In this document: positions 27,316-35,430 of the stretch, piece by piece | Position numbering within the stretch: the first letter of the stretch is position 1 | Layout of the letters: each line of letters begins with the position of its first letter | Notes under the pieces: generated by a model | What the model was told of the DNA's origin: nothing | Seen by the model: only the letters and a program-made list of their open reading frames with translations | The model's database searches: none | Assembly (NCBI RefSeq): GCF_003712195.1 | Contig: NZ_RDSD01000028.1 | Location: 1-49,593, forward strand | Reading direction: 5' to 3' | From: Proteiniphilum sp. X52 | Lineage (GTDB): Bacteria > Bacteroidota > Bacteroidia > Bacteroidales > Dysgonomonadaceae | DNA: 49,593 nt | Made by a program: the position numbers and the translations under genes

Positions 27316-28146
27316 ATGACCAAAAATATAACCCTCTTCCTTTTCATTGCATTATCCCCATCCCTGGTAGCACAGGAGATAGGATACAAAACTATTTCCG
27401 ACATTCCCTATTATGCGGAAGAAATGCTTCGACAAGACAGCTATATGGGAGAGCGATGCCTGCTCGATATTTACTATCCGGTAAATAAAAAAGATTTTAC
27501 CACGGTCGTCTGGTTTCACGGTGGTGGTCTGACAGGAGGCAATAAAGAACTTCCCGAGGCACTGAAAAATAAAGGTCTGTGCATTGTCGGCGTCAACTAT
27601 AGGCTTGCCCCGGGGGTAAAAGCACCCGCTTATATTGAAGATGCGGCAGCAGCGGTGGCTTGGGTCTTTAAAAATATCGGGAGATATGGAGGTGACAGTT
27701 CGCGGATATTTGTATCGGGGCATTCTGCCGGAGGATATCTGTCCATGATGATTGGACTGGATAAACACTATCTCGCAGTTCACGGCATCGACGCCGACAG
27801 TATTGCCGGTCTGATCCCTTTCAGCGGGCAGGCCATCACCCACTTCACCATACGAAAGGAGAACGGTATCGACGACAAACAACCGGTTATAGATAAATAT
27901 GCCCCGCTGTTCCATGTCCGCTCCGATGCCCCTCCCATGCTGCTTATCACGGGAGACCGCGAGCTGGAAATGCTGGGTCGCTATGAAGAGAACGCCTATC
28001 TTGCCCGCATGATGCAAATAGCAGGACATCAGGATACCCGCTTGCTCGAACTGCAAGGTTATGGGCATGACATGGCATATCCCGCATTTCCTTTGATGTT
28101 AAATGAGATAACACGCTTAAACAGGGACAAAAAACGATTTCCCTGA
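27316..28146 (+). CDS. Exported alpha/beta hydrolase (esterase-like)
   Basis: Protein of 276 aa with a signal peptide (about 1-20, ending LVAQ). It has the alpha/beta-hydrolase core: oxyanion motif HGGGLTGGN near 72, nucleophile elbow GHSAGG with Ser near 136, an acidic member around GDRELE near 216, and His in GYGHDMAYP near 254. The HGGG form points to the hormone-sensitive-lipase/BD-FAE branch, which includes carbohydrate deacetylases. It might remove O-acetyl groups from peptidoglycan or other glycans before hydrolysis (inference from context). It is the last gene of the salvage cluster. Confidence 0.85.
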   Translation: MTKNITLFLFIALSPSLVAQEIGYKTISDIPYYAEEMLRQDSYMGERCLLDIYYPVNKKDFTTVVWFHGGGLTGGNKELPEALKNKGLCIVGVNYRLAPGVKAPAYIEDAAAAVAWVFKNIGRYGGDSSRIFVSGHSAGGYLSMMIGLDKHYLAVHGIDADSIAGLIPFSGQAITHFTIRKENGIDDKQPVIDKYAPLFHVRSDAPPMLLITGDRELEMLGRYEENAYLARMMQIAGHQDTRLLELQGYGHDMAYPAFPLMLNEITRLNRDKKRFP

Positions 28147-28166
28147 AGAAACAGCTTTATTTTGCC

Positions 28167-28174
28167 TACCTTTG
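28167..28174 (+). promoter_or_regulatory. Candidate -7 promoter element for the FemAB-like gene
   Basis: TACCTTTG matches TAnnTTTG and lies 20 bases before the ATG at 28195, within the region that an upstream TTG start would translate. It therefore supports the ATG as the true start. Confidence 0.5.
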
Positions 28175-28194
28175 CGGGTTTAAATAAAGAAGAT

Positions 28195-29319
28195 ATGCTA
28201 ACGAACGTCTGCCTCAAGGAGACCGAAGAGTTGTATGCCACACCCATTTTACAGCAAACGGCCTTCTGGTCGGAGGTGAAAACATCCCTGGGAGCCGACA
28301 CCCTTGCCGTCAATTTCACGTCACAAAGGCCCGATCTCTTTCCGAAATTAGGCGATCGGTCGCACATTCAATCGGATCTGCTGGTTATCTTGCAACAGAT
28401 CAATCGGAATCATTCCGTAGCGTATGTGCCTTACGGCCCGGAAATTGAACCGGCCGACGAATTCCAGGGTATATTTTTAGAAGAACTCTCCGAATCTCTC
28501 CGCTCAGTGCTGCCTCCCGATTGCATACATATTCGTTACGACCTTTGCTGGGAATCATACTGGGCCGGGGAGAAAGATCATTTCCACGAGAACGGGATAT
28601 GGAAAGGCGAACCGGAAAGTCTCTCACAGGAACTACGGTTCAATTTCAGTACGCATAACTGGAATTTCAAGAAAGCCCACTCCAATATTTTACCGGCCAA
28701 TACCATCTATCTCGATCTGGCACAGGATAAAGAAACCCTTCTCCAGAGGATGAAACCGAAAACACGTTACAACATCAAATTAGCACAACGCAAAGGGGTG
28801 ACGGTAAGATCGATGGGTATGGAAGGAATGGATATCTGGCATGAACTCTATAAAGAGACAGCGACCCGGAATCGCCTTTTCCTGAACGATATCAAGTATT
28901 TCCGGGCAGTGCTTGACGCCCGCGCGGACAATACCAGTTCCCCGGCCGATGTGAGCCTTCTTATTGCGGAACACGACGAAAAGCCGTTAGCCGCTATGTT
29001 CCTGGTCATTACAGGTAACAGAGGATCTTACCTTTACGGTGCATCCTCATCGTCACACCGCAACCTTATGGCAACCTACGCATTGCAGTGGGAAGCGATC
29101 ATGAGATCGCAACAGGCGGGTTGCACCCAGTATGACATGTTCGGCATTTCCCCTTCCCCCGATCCCGAACATCCGCTCTACGGCTTATACAAATTCAAAT
29201 CGGGATTCGGAGGTGAAATATACCATAGTCTCGGCTGCTGGGATTATCCGTTAGATAAGGAGACCTATAACCTCTTCCGGGCATCGGAACTGCGCAGCCA
29301 GGGATATCATTTAAGTTAA
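28195..29319 (+). CDS. FemAB-like peptidoglycan aminoacyltransferase (GNAT fold)
   Basis: Cytoplasmic protein of 374 aa resembling the FemA/FemB/FemX family, which adds amino acids from aminoacyl-tRNA to the lipid II stem peptide. Visible pieces are the tandem GNAT-like halves, YLDLAQDKETLLQRMKPKTRYNIKLAQRKGV near 175-205 (the conserved KxRxxIxxAxRxG stretch), and the closing YDMFGISP...GLYKFKSGFGGE near 320-350. The ATG at 28195 is chosen over an earlier TTG because a -7 element sits between them. Bacteroidales peptidoglycan is usually cross-linked directly, so the acceptor is uncertain. It directly follows the salvage cluster but probably has its own promoter. Confidence 0.8.
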   Translation: MLTNVCLKETEELYATPILQQTAFWSEVKTSLGADTLAVNFTSQRPDLFPKLGDRSHIQSDLLVILQQINRNHSVAYVPYGPEIEPADEFQGIFLEELSESLRSVLPPDCIHIRYDLCWESYWAGEKDHFHENGIWKGEPESLSQELRFNFSTHNWNFKKAHSNILPANTIYLDLAQDKETLLQRMKPKTRYNIKLAQRKGVTVRSMGMEGMDIWHELYKETATRNRLFLNDIKYFRAVLDARADNTSSPADVSLLIAEHDEKPLAAMFLVITGNRGSYLYGASSSSHRNLMATYALQWEAIMRSQQAGCTQYDMFGISPSPDPEHPLYGLYKFKSGFGGEIYHSLGCWDYPLDKETYNLFRASELRSQGYHLS

Positions 29320-29338
29320 AACCGTCTTAAGAAGCCGT

Positions 29339-29363
29339 TTTGAATTTTCATGCAAAATTCAAA
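29339..29363. repeat. AT-rich hairpin after the FemAB-like gene
   Basis: A perfect 10-bp stem TTTGAATTTT / AAAATTCAAA with a 5-base loop lies 20 bases after the stop. No T run follows on the + strand, so intrinsic termination would be weak. Confidence 0.45.
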
Positions 29364-29455
29364 CCTTGTTCCTCTAGTGACGATGCATCTTTTCTCAAAA
29401 AAAATGCCTACTAATATCAAAAACCAATGCTAGCCTGAAAAAAGGTGTAATTCGT

Positions 29456-29680
29456 TTGGAAGGTATTTTGTATCTTACAGATAAACATATCCTGTTTATC
29501 GGGACAGAGTTTTTTGACCGAAATAAAAAGTTGATCTGCTTACCTTTACATTCAATAGCCGGACATGAGCTTGACGATAATTATCAACTGAAAATAAGAG
29601 AAGACTCTGGTAAAGAGTATATCATTGCTTTAGAAGGAGCTTTCGAATTTCTCTCAAAACTGAACAATGTCTTGGAGTAG
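29456..29680 (+). pseudogene. Probable remnant of a PH/GRAM-like domain gene
   Basis: An open frame of 74 codons (EGILYLTDKHILFIG...IREDSGKEYIIALEGAFEFLSKL) looks like the core of a small bacterial PH/GRAM-like domain. The only start in this frame is a TTG, yet the homologous-looking reading continues upstream (ASLKKGVIRLEG) without ATG. An ATG at 29404 (MPTNIKNQC, then stop) lies in another frame and may be the original start, separated by a frameshift or short deletion. I call it a remnant; a functional TTG start is the alternative. Confidence 0.45.
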
Positions 29681-29716
29681 TATGAACTCAAAATGGAACG
29701 TCATAAAAAACATAAT

Positions 29717-29745
29717 TTTGTTCATCTTTTTTTTTCGTATATTTG
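29717..29745 (+). promoter_or_regulatory. Candidate promoter 1 for the DUF433 gene
   Basis: TTTG at 29717-29720 and TATATTTG at 29738-29745, 17 bases apart, match the Bacteroidetes -33/-7 pattern. Confidence 0.55.
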
Positions 29746-29752
29746 TATAATA

Positions 29753-29786
29753 CAAGATGAGTCTTGGGCAAGCTCAAGCAAGCTTG
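29753..29786. promoter_or_regulatory. Inverted repeats between the two DUF433 promoters
   Basis: CAAGA-TGAG-TCTTG (29753-29766) and the palindrome CAAGCTTG (29779-29786) lie between the tandem promoters. They would suit autoregulation by the antitoxin-like product, which is inference. Confidence 0.35.
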
Positions 29787-29814
29787 TCTTGTCTCTCGAC
29801 TTTCCGTATATTTG
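29784..29814 (+). promoter_or_regulatory. Candidate promoter 2 for the DUF433 gene
   Basis: TTGT at 29784-29787 and TATATTTG at 29807-29814, 19 bases apart. The segment around the -7 (TTTCCGTATATTTGTA) is almost a copy of promoter 1 (TTTTCGTATATTTGTA). Translation starts 29 bases downstream. Confidence 0.55.
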
Positions 29815-29842
29815 TAAATCCTTTAAAAAAAATGAATTTATT

Positions 29843-30148
29843 ATGGTAGATTTTAATCACATTATCCGGATCAATCCGAAAAAACGTTTTGGTAAACCTT
29901 GCGTAAGGGATACCCGTATTACGGTTTACGATGTGTTGGGCTGGCTTTCGGTAGGAATGACCTACGATGAAATTATCGCTGATTTTCCTGAGTTGACAAA
30001 GGAAGATATTCTTGCTTGCCTGGCATTTGCCGCCCGACGCGAACGCTCTTTGCAAACAGCTCTCCAAGACGGAGGACTCGGAATTGAAGAAAGTCCCATA
30101 CTCCGTCTTCACAACGATATGCAAATTTGCCAGCACCCATACATATAG
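29843..30148 (+). CDS. DUF433 antitoxin-like protein without visible toxin partner
   Basis: Small protein of 101 aa. Residues 6-72 match DUF433, a helical DNA-binding family: IIRINPKKRFGKPCVRDTRITVYDVLGWLSVGMTYDEIIADFPELTKEDI and ACLAFAARRE (quoted in two landmarks only as family signature). Members are usually followed by a DUF5615 PIN-like ribonuclease, together a toxin-antitoxin pair. Here the next 89 bases hold no such gene and the following gene is on the opposite strand, so the partner is missing. The 25-residue tail after the DUF433 core is unusual and may come from readthrough into the decayed toxin region. The start at 29843 is chosen because both promoters lie upstream of it. Confidence 0.8.
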   Translation: MVDFNHIIRINPKKRFGKPCVRDTRITVYDVLGWLSVGMTYDEIIADFPELTKEDILACLAFAARRERSLQTALQDGGLGIEESPILRLHNDMQICQHPYI

Positions 30149-30237
30149 CCCAAAATGACGGCGCCACGTTAAGTTACTGACATTAGATGCGGAGAGGTAT
30201 GCCAGAAAATCCAAATTTCCCGTTTTAGCCGGGCGTA

Positions 30238-31320
30238 CTACGGGATCCGGTAAACAATACTGTTGATATTCATACCGGCACCTACCGAAGCCAACACAAT
30301 ATTGTCGCCGCTGGCGAGGGTATGCCCCTTCATCTCACCCCGTGTGATGATATCGAGCAACGTGGGGACGGTAGCCACCGATGAGTTACCCAACCATGAA
30401 ATAGTCATCGGCATAATATGTGCAGGCACCTCCTTGAGGTCATACAATTTAAATAACCGCTTCAGGATAGCATCGTCCATCTTCCCGTTTGCCTGATGAA
30501 TCAACACCTTACCGATCTCACTGACATGTAACTTCAATTTATCAAGTCCGGATTTAATGGCTTTCGGCACGTTCTCAAGGGCGTACTGATAAAGACGCCG
30601 GCCATTCATCTTCAGATAATACTCTTTTTTCTCTGCCAATTCCGGTTTATAAGAATAACCTAAATAAAGCATATTGACATATTCCAATGCATCGCTGCGC
30701 GAATTATGACCGATGACACCCACTGGAGTATCGCTTTCTCTGGCCTCCATGACGGCCGCGCCCGCGCCGTCGGCATAGATCATGCTGTCACGGTCGTGCG
30801 GGTCGGAAATACGTGACAACACATCCGCCCCTACCACCAATATCTTCTTCGCATCTCCGGAACGGATATAGTAGTCGGCCTGAATAACCGCCTGCACCCA
30901 CCCCGGACAACCATATAAGATATCATAAGCCACGGCAGAGGGATTGGCAATGCCCAGCTTATGCTTCAAACGGGCAGCCATCGTCGGCAATATATCTATC
31001 CGCATATTATCTTGGGTTGTCTCTCCGAAGTTATGGGCGAAAATAATATAATCGAGTTCCTCCTTATCCACGCCGGCCGCCTCCAAAGCTCTCCGTGATG
31101 CCACAAGGGCCAGATCGGAAGTCGACTCGTCATCGCTGGCATAGCGCCGCTCGGCAATAGTGGTGATCTCTTCAAATTTCCGAGTGATTTCTTCATTGGG
31201 TGTGGGCAATTTTTCTCCCGTAGAGTCATAAAACTCATAATCATGAAAAAACTCGTTCTTTATCTGTTTGGCAGGAACATAACTCCCTGTTCCGGTAAAA
31301 ACACTATAAAACTTACTCAT
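30238..31320 (-). CDS. 3-oxoacyl-ACP synthase III family protein (FabH-like)
   Basis: Thiolase-fold ketosynthase of 360 aa. The condensing Cys138 lies in YDILYGCPGWVQA, the active-site His in LIHQANGKM near 285, and Asn in WLGNSSVATVP near 315, completing the Cys-His-Asn triad of KAS III enzymes. It would join an acyl-CoA and malonyl-ACP in fatty acid or related lipid synthesis. It is longer than housekeeping FabH (~320-335 aa), with an insertion in the first 60 residues (YEFYDSTGEKLPTPNEEI), and is not near other fab genes, so it may be a second, specialised ketosynthase. It is convergent with the DUF433 gene. Confidence 0.88.
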   Translation of the reverse strand: MSKFYSVFTGTGSYVPAKQIKNEFFHDYEFYDSTGEKLPTPNEEITRKFEEITTIAERRYASDDESTSDLALVASRRALEAAGVDKEELDYIIFAHNFGETTQDNMRIDILPTMAARLKHKLGIANPSAVAYDILYGCPGWVQAVIQADYYIRSGDAKKILVVGADVLSRISDPHDRDSMIYADGAGAAVMEARESDTPVGVIGHNSRSDALEYVNMLYLGYSYKPELAEKKEYYLKMNGRRLYQYALENVPKAIKSGLDKLKLHVSEIGKVLIHQANGKMDDAILKRLFKLYDLKEVPAHIMPMTISWLGNSSVATVPTLLDIITRGEMKGHTLASGDNIVLASVGAGMNINSIVYRIP

Positions 31321-31389
31321 TGTAAATCTTTCTTATTTGACTTGATAACCGTGTACCTTTTTTACCTCTCTATTCCCTGTAAGGGAATA

Positions 31390-31397
31390 CAAAAGTA
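31390..31397 (-). promoter_or_regulatory. Candidate -7 element for the KAS III gene
   Basis: On the minus strand this reads TACTTTTG, matching TAnnTTTG, 70 bases before the start codon. No clear -33 box was found. Confidence 0.4.
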
Positions 31398-31457
31398 CAT
31401 GATTTTTTCCAAATAAACCACACACAGTTAAAAATAACCGTTTTAATCGACGGAAAA

Positions 31458-32771
31458 CTAATTGTATGAATGGGTTATTCCCGCTTCGGGTATTTGGGTG
31501 ACGACCGGATTAGAGACATCCTCGTAAAGTTCCAGATCGAAATATTTAGCTGCCGCTGTCACGTGGTCAAAAACATCCGATACAATGTCTTCATATTGCA
31601 CCCAAACGGTAGTGTCAGTAAAGAAATAGAGTTCCAGGGGAAGCCCCTTTGAAGTGGGTTGCAGTTGACGCACAATCAGCAGCAACTCTTTATGGACATA
31701 GGGGTGATTTTTCAGATAGTTTTTGACATACTGTCTGTAAAGCCCCATATTGGTCAGATTTCTTCCATTGATGGAAAGTGACTTGTCCACACCCCTGGCC
31801 TTGTTGTACTCATCGATCTCGGCACTCCTTGAACGGATATAATCCGAAATAAGTCCTATTTTCTCCAATTCTTTCAACTCCTCATCCTTTACAAACCTTA
31901 TGGTGGACTGTTTCACGAAAACAGAACGTTTTAATCTTCTCCCGCCAGTATCCACCATACCGCGCCAGTTCTGGAACGACTCCGACACCAGCGAGTAAGG
32001 AGGGATAGTGGTGATGGTCTTATCGAAATTCCTTATCTTCACGGTAGTGAGTGAAATTTCGAACACATCCCCGTCCGCGTCATACTTGGGCATGGTGATC
32101 CAGTCACCAATGCGCACCATATCATTGGCCGACACCTGGATACTGGCCATAAATCCAAGGATAGGGTCTTTGAATACCAGCATCAATACGGCGGAAAGGG
32201 CTCCCAGGCCGGTCAGGATATGAGCAGGATTTTGTCCGGTGAGGATAGAGAAAAAGACGATAAAACCGACACAATAGAGCACAATCTTCACCACCTGGGC
32301 ATAACTCTCCAGCGGCTTATCCCTCATCCTCGGTTTCTTGGCCAGCGAGTCGAAGAATGCATTAAAAACAGACATCAGAAGCCATATCACATAGAATATC
32401 AGGAAAATGTCGATTAATTTATTGATCAACACCATTGTTTTCGGGAATTGGTCAAAAATAATAGGGACGGAACCCTTTACCAGACTATAGGGTATCACCA
32501 TGGCCAGGTAATGAGGAAATCTTCTGTTAGAAAGATTTTTAGGGAATTCGGCGCGTGAAATCTTGCCAAAACGGTTGAGTATCTTCTGCAGGATAGTGCG
32601 GGTAAGATATTGCACTATAAATACCAGTGCTGTCAATACTATCAACAGGATGACCAAGTTGATATACTTAGCCCAGGTATCGGTAATGCCGAGGCTTTGG
32701 AGTAATTGGAGCGACCAATCGCTGACAGCATTGGTCGAACGTGAAATTTGTTGGATGTTCTCTTCGTTCAT
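31458..32771 (-). CDS. MscS-family mechanosensitive channel, YbdG/MscM-like
   Basis: Inner membrane channel of 437 aa that would open on membrane tension during osmotic downshock. Five hydrophobic segments are visible (about 38-62, 90-110, 122-146, 165-183 and the pore helix 190-222 with LTGLGALSAVLMLVFKDPILGF). The beta domain follows (DMVRIGDWITMPKYDADGDV near 226-246, then TTIPPYSLVSESFQNW). Length and the WRGMVDTGGRRLKRS stretch resemble the ~415-aa E. coli YbdG rather than the 286-aa MscS. Its promoter is probably within 32772-33000. Confidence 0.9.
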   Translation of the reverse strand: MNEENIQQISRSTNAVSDWSLQLLQSLGITDTWAKYINLVILLIVLTALVFIVQYLTRTILQKILNRFGKISRAEFPKNLSNRRFPHYLAMVIPYSLVKGSVPIIFDQFPKTMVLINKLIDIFLIFYVIWLLMSVFNAFFDSLAKKPRMRDKPLESYAQVVKIVLYCVGFIVFFSILTGQNPAHILTGLGALSAVLMLVFKDPILGFMASIQVSANDMVRIGDWITMPKYDADGDVFEISLTTVKIRNFDKTITTIPPYSLVSESFQNWRGMVDTGGRRLKRSVFVKQSTIRFVKDEELKELEKIGLISDYIRSRSAEIDEYNKARGVDKSLSINGRNLTNMGLYRQYVKNYLKNHPYVHKELLLIVRQLQPTSKGLPLELYFFTDTTVWVQYEDIVSDVFDHVTAAAKYFDLELYEDVSNPVVTQIPEAGITHSYN

Positions 32772-33126
32772 AAAATCATTTGTCTTTTAAAGAAGCCTGA
32801 CAGCGCAAAGATGAAGCGCAAAGATTATCAGGGTCAGGAATCAAAACCTGGGTTGTTTGATTAACTAATGAATACATCATCAGACAAGGTGATGAAGCGA
32901 CAAAGGTATAATTTTTTAGGTTAAACACGTCCCATTTCACCGATTCATTGTATATTTGTGGAACATAGGATGCGGTTCGGCAGAATCTTCAAAACAAGTT
33001 TGATTTTCCGCGCTCATCTTTCACTATCTTTGTGGAATGCGATTTATCAAGGCAGTCATTTGACTGATTATGTGGTTATTAAATAAAAATTCACCAAACT
33101 ATTCATCTAAACAACTTGACAAGAAT
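32772..33126. promoter_or_regulatory. Divergent promoter region between mscS-like and CASDH genes
   Basis: No gene is visible. For the minus strand a -7 element TACCTTTG lies at 32901-32908. For the plus strand TTTG at 32999-33002 and TATCTTTG at 33025-33032 (22-base spacing) form the best promoter for the dehydrogenase gene, and another TATATTTG is at 32951-32958. Confidence 0.6.
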
Positions 33127-34329
33127 ATGGGAAAAGTACTGATTATCGGCGCCGGTGGCGTGGGAACAGTGGTAGCCAATAAAGTGGCACAAAACAGCGA
33201 TATCTTCACCGATATTATGCTGGCAAGCCGTACCAAAAGCAAATGCGACGCCATTGCCGAAGATGTGAAACGCCGTACCGGCGTAACCATTCAGACGGCA
33301 CAGGTGGATGCCGACAATGTGCCGGAATTGGTAAAGCTGTTCAACGAACAAAAACCGGAATTGGTGGTGAATGTGGCGTTGCCCTATCAGGATCTGACCA
33401 TCATGGATGCCTGCCTGGAATGCGGTGTGAACTATCTCGACACGGCCAATTACGAGCCGAAAGATGAAGCCAAGTTCGAATACAAATGGCAGTGGGCCTA
33501 TAAAGAAAAGTTCGAAAAAGCGGGACTGACAGCCATCCTCGGCTGCGGCTTCGATCCCGGAGTGACAAGTGTCTTTACGGCATACGCCGCCAAACATCAT
33601 TTCGATGAGATCCACTATCTCGACATTGTGGATTGCAACGCCGGAGATCATGGCAAAGCCTTTGCCACCAATTTCAATCCCGAGATCAATATCCGCGAAG
33701 TAACCCAAAAGGGAAAATACTGGGAAAACGGGCAATGGGTTGAAACGGAGCCGCACGAAATCCACAAGCCGCTCACCTACCCCGAGATCGGCCCCAAAGA
33801 GTCCTACGTGATCTATCACGAGGAATTGGAATCGCTCGTGAAAAACTTTCCCACCCTCAAGCGGGCACGCTTCTGGATGACCTTCGGACAGGAGTACCTC
33901 ACCCACCTGCGTGTGATCCAGAACATCGGTATGGCCCGGATCGATGAAGTGGAATACAACGGACAAAAGATCGTCCCCATCCAGTTCCTGAAAGCGGTGC
34001 TTCCCGATCCCGGCGAACTGGGAGAGAATTACACGGGAGAGACATCCATTGGATGCCGTATACGGGGCATGAAAGACGGTAAGGAACGTACCTACTATAT
34101 CTATAATAACTGCAGCCACCAAGAGGCCTACCAAGAGACAGGCGCCCAAGGTGTAAGCTATACTACCGGCGTACCGGCAACCATCGGGGCGATGATGTTC
34201 TTACAGGGTATCTGGAAGAAGCCGGGGGTGTTCAACGTAGAAGAGTTCGATCCCGATCCCTTCATGGATCAACTCAACAAACAGGGATTGCCCTGGCACG
34301 AACAGTTCGACATAGACCTGGAAGTGTAA
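33127..34329 (+). CDS. Carboxy(nor)spermidine dehydrogenase, saccharopine dehydrogenase family
   Basis: NADPH-dependent enzyme of 400 aa. It opens with a Rossmann motif GAGGVGTVVANKVAQ (residues 8-22), has NVALPYQDLTIMDACLECGVNYLDTANYE near 80-108 (quoted as landmark in part), and GCGFDPGVTSVF near 140, all typical of the saccharopine-dehydrogenase-like family of Bacteroidales. Characterised members in Vibrio and Campylobacter condense aspartate semialdehyde with diaminopropane or putrescine, giving carboxynorspermidine or carboxyspermidine for polyamine synthesis. The matching decarboxylase is not in the window. The ATG at 33127 is preferred over an in-frame extension from 33070 because the Rossmann strand starts right after it. 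Confidence 0.85.
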   Translation: MGKVLIIGAGGVGTVVANKVAQNSDIFTDIMLASRTKSKCDAIAEDVKRRTGVTIQTAQVDADNVPELVKLFNEQKPELVVNVALPYQDLTIMDACLECGVNYLDTANYEPKDEAKFEYKWQWAYKEKFEKAGLTAILGCGFDPGVTSVFTAYAAKHHFDEIHYLDIVDCNAGDHGKAFATNFNPEINIREVTQKGKYWENGQWVETEPHEIHKPLTYPEIGPKESYVIYHEELESLVKNFPTLKRARFWMTFGQEYLTHLRVIQNIGMARIDEVEYNGQKIVPIQFLKAVLPDPGELGENYTGETSIGCRIRGMKDGKERTYYIYNNCSHQEAYQETGAQGVSYTTGVPATIGAMMFLQGIWKKPGVFNVEEFDPDPFMDQLNKQGLPWHEQFDIDLEV

Positions 34330-34342
34330 AAGAAATTATTTT

Positions 34343-34374
34343 AAACCTTGCATCACCAGTTGCAAGGTTTTTTT
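34343..34374 (+). terminator. Rho-independent terminator between CASDH and pyrB
   Basis: A perfect 10-bp stem AAACCTTGCA / TGCAAGGTTT with 8-base loop is followed by T4, making seven T in a row with the stem end. It lies 13 bases after the dehydrogenase stop. Confidence 0.9.
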
Positions 34375-34375
34375 C

Positions 34376-34383
34376 TAATTTTG
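34376..34383 (+). promoter_or_regulatory. Candidate -7 element for pyrBI
   Basis: TAATTTTG matches TAnnTTTG and lies two bases after the terminator, 24 bases before the pyrB ATG. The terminator stem occupies the place of the -33 region. Confidence 0.45.
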
Positions 34384-34407
34384 TCAATAATCTCAAAACA
34401 GCGACAA

Positions 34408-35328
34408 ATGGGGATCAAAAGTTTAGTAAATATCGATGATTACGACAGGGATGATATCTATCGTATCATCAAAAGCACGTCCAGGTTCAAGCAAAATCCT
34501 GACCGTGATTTGTTGCAGGGAAAAGTGTGCGCCACGCTTTTCTTCGAACCCTCTACCCGTACACGGCTCAGTTTCGAGACGGCAGTCAACCGCCTGCGCG
34601 GACGCATCATCGGCTTCTCCGACTCGGCCACCAGCAGTTCCACCAAAGGAGAGTCGCTCAAGGATACCATCATGATGGTAAGCAACTATGCCGACCTGAT
34701 CGTCATGCGTCACCATTTGGAAGGGTCGGCCCGCTACGCCTCGGAGATATCACCCGTACCCCTCATCAATGCCGGGGACGGCTCAAACCAGCATCCCACG
34801 CAAACAATGCTCGACCTGTTCACCATCTACGAGACGCAGGGGACATTGGAAAACCTCACCGTCACCATCGTGGGCGACCTGAAATACGGGCGCGCGGTAC
34901 ACTCGCTTATCCAGGGACTATCCCACTTCAACCCCCTATTCAATTTCGTGGCACCGGAAGAGTTACATATCCCCGACAAGTACAAAACGTTCTGCGACAA
35001 CAAACAGATCCCTTACAGGGAATTTACGGAATTCTCCCCCGAAGCGATCAACAGCGCCGACATCCTTTATATGACCCGCGTGCAGAAAGAACGTTTTACC
35101 GACCTGATGGAATATGAAAAAGTGAAGAATGTATATATCCTGCATAACCGCATGCTGGATGAGTCCAAAGAGAATCTGAAGGTGCTGCACCCACTTCCGC
35201 GCGTGAAAGAGATCGACCAGGATGTGGATGAAAACCCGAAAGCTTACTATTTTGAGCAGGCAAAAAACGGCATGTATACACGCCAAGCAATCATTTGTGA
35301 TTTAATGGGAATCGTAGACAATGGATAA
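34408..35328 (+). CDS. pyrB: Aspartate carbamoyltransferase catalytic subunit
   Basis: Cytoplasmic enzyme of 306 aa for the first committed step of pyrimidine synthesis, making carbamoyl-aspartate from carbamoyl phosphate and aspartate. Carbamoyl phosphate site [13 protein letters not shown] (about 49-61), the SSSTKGES loop near 80, [10 protein letters not shown] near 130 and the aspartate-site motif LHPLPRV near 265 are all present. The ATG at 34408 gives the family N-terminus ([12 protein letters not shown]); the frame is open further upstream across the terminator. It pairs with pyrI downstream, so the holoenzyme is likely the allosteric c6r6 type. Confidence 0.97.
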   Translation: MGIKSLVNIDDYDRDDIYRIIKSTSRFKQNPDRDLLQGKVCATLFFEPSTRTRLSFETAVNRLRGRIIGFSDSATSSSTKGESLKDTIMMVSNYADLIVMRHHLEGSARYASEISPVPLINAGDGSNQHPTQTMLDLFTIYETQGTLENLTVTIVGDLKYGRAVHSLIQGLSHFNPLFNFVAPEELHIPDKYKTFCDNKQIPYREFTEFSPEAINSADILYMTRVQKERFTDLMEYEKVKNVYILHNRMLDESKENLKVLHPLPRVKEIDQDVDENPKAYYFEQAKNGMYTRQAIICDLMGIVDNG

Positions 35329-35430
35329 TCGATAAGTGCGGGATTGAAATTTAAATCCAGATCCATCAAAAAATGGCTAAAAAACAATGGATGAAAAAAT
35401 TCAAAACAGTTTCTTAGCGTTTCCTACTTA

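Noticed and set aside
27352-28068. Minus-strand open frame of 238 codons
   Set aside because: It is antisense to the alpha/beta hydrolase, which has a full catalytic motif set.
33103-34149. Long minus-strand open frame (348 codons) opposite the CASDH gene
   Set aside because: It is antisense to a gene with clear family motifs, has a low-complexity His/Gly/Phe-rich translation and no recognisable domain. It follows from codon bias of the true gene.
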